From the NCBI GenBank assembly GCA_003290165.1, contig QNQO01000506.1, forward strand, positions 620,001-684,000: a stretch of DNA of 64,000 nucleotides, written 5' to 3'. A program made the translations under genes and the position numbers. Of this stretch, positions 60,672-64,000 are shown one piece after another. Numbering within the stretch: the first letter of the stretch is position 1; each line of letters starts with the position of its first letter. Below the pieces are notes generated by a model. It did not search any database. It worked only from the letters and a program-made list of their open reading frames with translations, and had not been told where the DNA came from. The stretch is from Berberis thunbergii (Eukaryota; Streptophyta; Magnoliopsida; Ranunculales; Berberidaceae).

Positions 60672-62523
60672 AAAACCTCCCTTACGAATGGATTGAAATT
60701 GGTGGAAAACTAAAACTCGCAATCCCTAGCTTTTCACAACACTCCTGGTACGTCACCTCCCTCTTTCTGCTTTTTGCGTCTTCTGTGTTCTCTTTCCCTC
60801 AATCTTTTGTTTGAACACTAGTCAACTCATAACTCACCTAAACCCTAACTCACAAACTTACACTATTTGCTTGCAAATAAAAATGTTTCAATTTTACATT
60901 CATTCACACTGTTTATTATCACTTTCCATTTAATTCGATTATTTATTCTAATTTGTTTCGATGTGGAATGCCTAAGCATTGTAGTTAGTGGAAGAAAATC
61001 AGATAGATTTATCACATCAGTCTTTTGATTTGGATTGAATGTAGAATGCGTCCCGAACGAGACCCATACCCTGGGGTATTTCCTATATTATTTTTGTGCA
61101 ATTTTCGGGAGTTGAATTTGATTGAATAATGCACACTTTTTAGTTCCGGAAAGTTTCTTGTTTAAATGTAGGGAAATTGGATTCCCGCCTCTTAGTTTAT
61201 GTTGTTAAGTAAATTTGGATGTTAAGAAGCTAGCTATTTAACTAACTGTCAAGACTACTGTGAAGTGTTTCTTTCGAGTATTTTCTCTATGTCGTGTGCA
61301 TACTTGATTGTTTTTTTTAATCGAAACGATGCCATGATTGCCCAACTTGATTTCTAAGATTAATTGAATTGAAAATTTTATATAAAGAATTAGTTTCATA
61401 TGATTTGTAGGGCATTTGCATTATTCACAAAATTGTGAGTATTGTTAAGGAATTTCTTTGAGTTTTTATTGAAAACTATCAAAATTTTAGGAAGTTCGAT
61501 GGTGTTTAAGGTGATGTTCATCTCATCTCATATTTGTACTCTCTCTTCCCTCTTTAGGGTTTAATCGATCGTTTCAGTGAGTTGAAGTCTTATTTGTTCG
61601 CTTGGTGCCCTAGATTGGTTAAAGGTTTTGAATCTGAACTTTCAGAGATTACTATTGAATTCTAGGTTGTTTTTGCTATCATGATCTAAATGTTATTCTA
61701 ACTTTCTATTTGATCGTGTTAATTCATCACATTTTGTGATAATAATGTCTTATCCTTGACCTCATGACTTATATACAAGGTCCAACAAAGTTTATTTGAA
61801 AAATAGGTAATGGTTTCCATCATTTTAATTGCCATAATGATTTATTTTTAGATTGGCCTTTGGAATTACTTCAGTTGGAAATTAATTGTTACACTTCTCA
61901 GTAAGTTATTTTAGTACATGGAAAAGTTTCATGTGTAGAGGACTGAAGGGAACCAATGCGAATATCTCGAAATAAAACTTCTTCCACTGCAATTGACTGA
62001 TCTCATTGGTCGAAAAGGGGTAACTAAATGTAAATGAATAGTTGAGATGACAAGGAACTTGAGCAATGACTGAATGCATTAAAGCTTATGTTTTCTAGAC
62101 TTCTGTATTTCTAAAGTCTGTTTTTAATGAAACAGGCAATGAGGATTTCAACCTTTTTCTACATTGTAGGATGGTTAGCAGTCTACTTCTCTCAGGTCTT
62201 CATCTCCCTTGAAATTTGATGTATTTCATCGAGGAGGACTCGCTACTCTAAATCAGGTGAAATTAATTTATAGAGGTTTTGGTTATGCTTTCCAGAATTT
62301 AATTTTCAGTTGCTCAAAATATGAACTTGATTTTTTAATTTACAAAGGTTTTGGTTTTGATTGTTTGTTGTTATTTATTAGGCTTCAATGAATTAAATGT
62401 GACTTATATTATACTTTTTCAATGCAAGGAATGCTAAATTAATTTTCTTTATTTTGTTTTCTTGGTGTATAGAATATAGAAGGAGATCGTCCTAGACCAG
62501 TTGTAACTTAGCACTCTACCCTT

Positions 62524-62690
62524 TTGGATTGGGATAATAATCAAACACCCGTGAATGTGAATGCCTTTGAATCAATTGAGGTACAATCAAATCTCATTCC
62601 AGCTATTGTAGAAAACAATAATGTTGATGATAATGTTCCCCCACCACCACTGCCACCAACAAGAAAAAAGGAACATTTGTTCTCATACGA
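62524..62690 (+). other. Short proline-rich frame, possibly transposase N-terminus
   Basis: MDWDNNQTPVNVNAFESIEV is followed by an acidic stretch and DNVPPPPLPPTRKK. A linker of this type can precede the BED finger in plant hAT transposases, but no finger follows, so the assignment is weak. Confidence 0.3.
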
Positions 62691-63553
62691 CTCTTTCTTT
62701 CTATTTGTTCTCACGACTTTTGTTTTGTTTTTTTATTTTTTTATAGAAATAAGCTTAGATTTTTTATTTATTTTAGGTTGGCTAAGCTTTTGCAACAAGA
62801 AAAAGAAACAAAGTGTGATGAGGGATTGTTGGTGGTCATTGTTTTGTTATTAATTTTGGTTTTAGAACATATTTTTAGCTTATTGTTCTGTCGTGTAAAA
62901 CTATTGTGGGCAACAAAATGTGCAAGACTTGTTATTTTGTTGTGTAAGACTTGTTCTTTTGTTAAACACTTGTGTTGGTTTATGTTAGACTTTGTTATAA
63001 TTGGCATGATTTTATACAGTTTTAAGTGATTTAAAATTGTATGGGCCTACAAAATGAGCCACCAGAAAAAATTCAGGTCCAAAATGAAGTTTGTACAGGG
63101 TAGAAAATATCAGGTCCAAAAAATTCAGGGGCAAGGGGGTCAGTGCGGGGATCCGATATCCACTAGAAAATCATAGTCCCGACAGGTACAGGTATCGCCC
63201 ATTCCCTATTCCTTGGCGGATATTAATATGGTCCTGGCAGATATAGGCGTCACCCCTTTTGTATTCCCGGTGTTTAGAAGCGCCACTAATTATTTTATTT
63301 ACTATCATTTATGTACGACACAAAGCTTTCTTGGCAGATGCCATTTTTGATGTCTAGTCAGCTTCAAAATAATGTCCAGCGGATTAAGGAATATTCCGCT
63401 GGGACAATCTGTTTCCTGATGCTAGCAATGTCGGCGAAAATTTTATCAGCTAGTGCAAGATTTTTGTGGCACTTATAGCTTTTCCTGCACTAGGATTAGG
63501 TCGTCAGTGTCATATACGATATGCCACAATTGGCCTCTTTTGCACTAGTGAAC

Positions 63554-64000
63554 TTTCATCACACACTCGTATTTCCAACCTTGGTGATTAAGATTGAATG
63601 TAAGAGTTCCCGGTAAAGTTCAAGCACCCAGTCAATTATTAGCTATGATTGTTGGGTCAATCTGGTCTATTGCCCCCGGCCATTGGAGGAGAGTTCCCTT
63701 TGATAGGGTATGCAATAGCCCTAGACTCGTTGATAACATTTGTTATACAAATCTAAGATTTTACTTAGGCTTGTGGATTGTTGAAGCACATCATGGGCCA
63801 TGGTTAGGTAAACCAATTTACTAGGTAGTCATGATGCGCCTCGATCACAACATTAAAAAATGTTAATGTTGATCAAACCACAATATTTTTGCATTTGATT
63901 AGTACTTCTAAACTGATCACCCAACAAGAAACTAATAAAGTAATGAAGCATGAAATAATTTCCTTACCTCCATGAAGTTATATGGTCGATCAGCTAATGA
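63554..64000. other. Window edge, nothing recognised
   Basis: The plus-strand frame 63594-63824 (76 codons) contains GKVQAPSQLLAMIVGSIWSI and no motif that I can place. The sequence continues beyond the window. Confidence 0.35.

Larger units (their letters stand above)
60044..63550. mobile_element. Second, smaller CACTA element
   Basis: It is 3507 bp. The ends CACTACTACAAAAGGGG and CACTAGTGCAAAAGAGG (inverted) match at 13 of 17 positions. The 3-bp target duplication is AAC (60041-60043 and 63551-63553). Subterminal GGCGGTTT, TGGCGGAT and GGCG-type repeats occur near both ends. No transposase is recognised. The interior holds a possible captured frame (60435-60671) and a proline-rich frame (62524 to about 62690). 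Confidence 0.85.

Overview
The window is nuclear DNA of a flowering plant, most likely a eudicot. It is AT-rich. The recognisable genes have plant-type introns: a GRIK/SnAK-type protein kinase, beta-amylase, plant xylose isomerase and a saposin B protein. It also carries a MIR160 hairpin and the usual plant transposon classes (Athila, CACTA, MULE, hAT, LINE). There is no bacterial or organellar signature.

Layout. 1-3476: anonymous intergenic DNA with small repeats. 3477-14291: a minus-strand Athila-type Ty3/gypsy retrotransposon with 1741-bp LTRs that differ at only two positions, a tRNA-Asp primer site, gag-pro, RT-RNase H and integrase. Its frame is broken once by a -1 shift and once by a TAG. 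14292-18543: a tandem duplication, a MULE-type MITE and a Pack-MULE that carries an ankyrin-repeat gene fragment, itself cut by a small hAT. 18544-36377: a decayed 11-exon GRIK/SnAK kinase gene on the plus strand. Its introns are swollen by several hAT elements, some nested. 36378-44079: mostly intergenic DNA with duplications, a perfect 31-bp-arm hairpin, a MITE and a LINE reverse transcriptase fragment.

44080-55757: a nest of elements. A small MITE is split by an 11,304-bp CACTA element with perfect AAC target duplications. The CACTA carries pieces of at least four host genes, all on the minus strand with introns kept: beta-amylase, RBBP6/PQT3-like E3 ligase, xylose isomerase and saposin B. 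It is itself interrupted by a 1.3-kb hAT and carries a 551-bp tandem duplication. I found no transposase, so it looks like a non-autonomous Pack-CACTA. 55758-58874 holds MIR160 at 56641-56721, about 0.9 kb beyond the nest. 58875-59605 is another hAT. 60044-63550 is a second, smaller CACTA.

The only feature likely to have a conserved host function is MIR160, which controls auxin response factors ARF10/16/17. The kinase locus is a pseudogene. The most novel objects are the Pack-CACTA with its gene-fragment chain, the repeated hairpin-plus-polypurine modules in the Athila 3' region, and the odd insertion end of that same young element.
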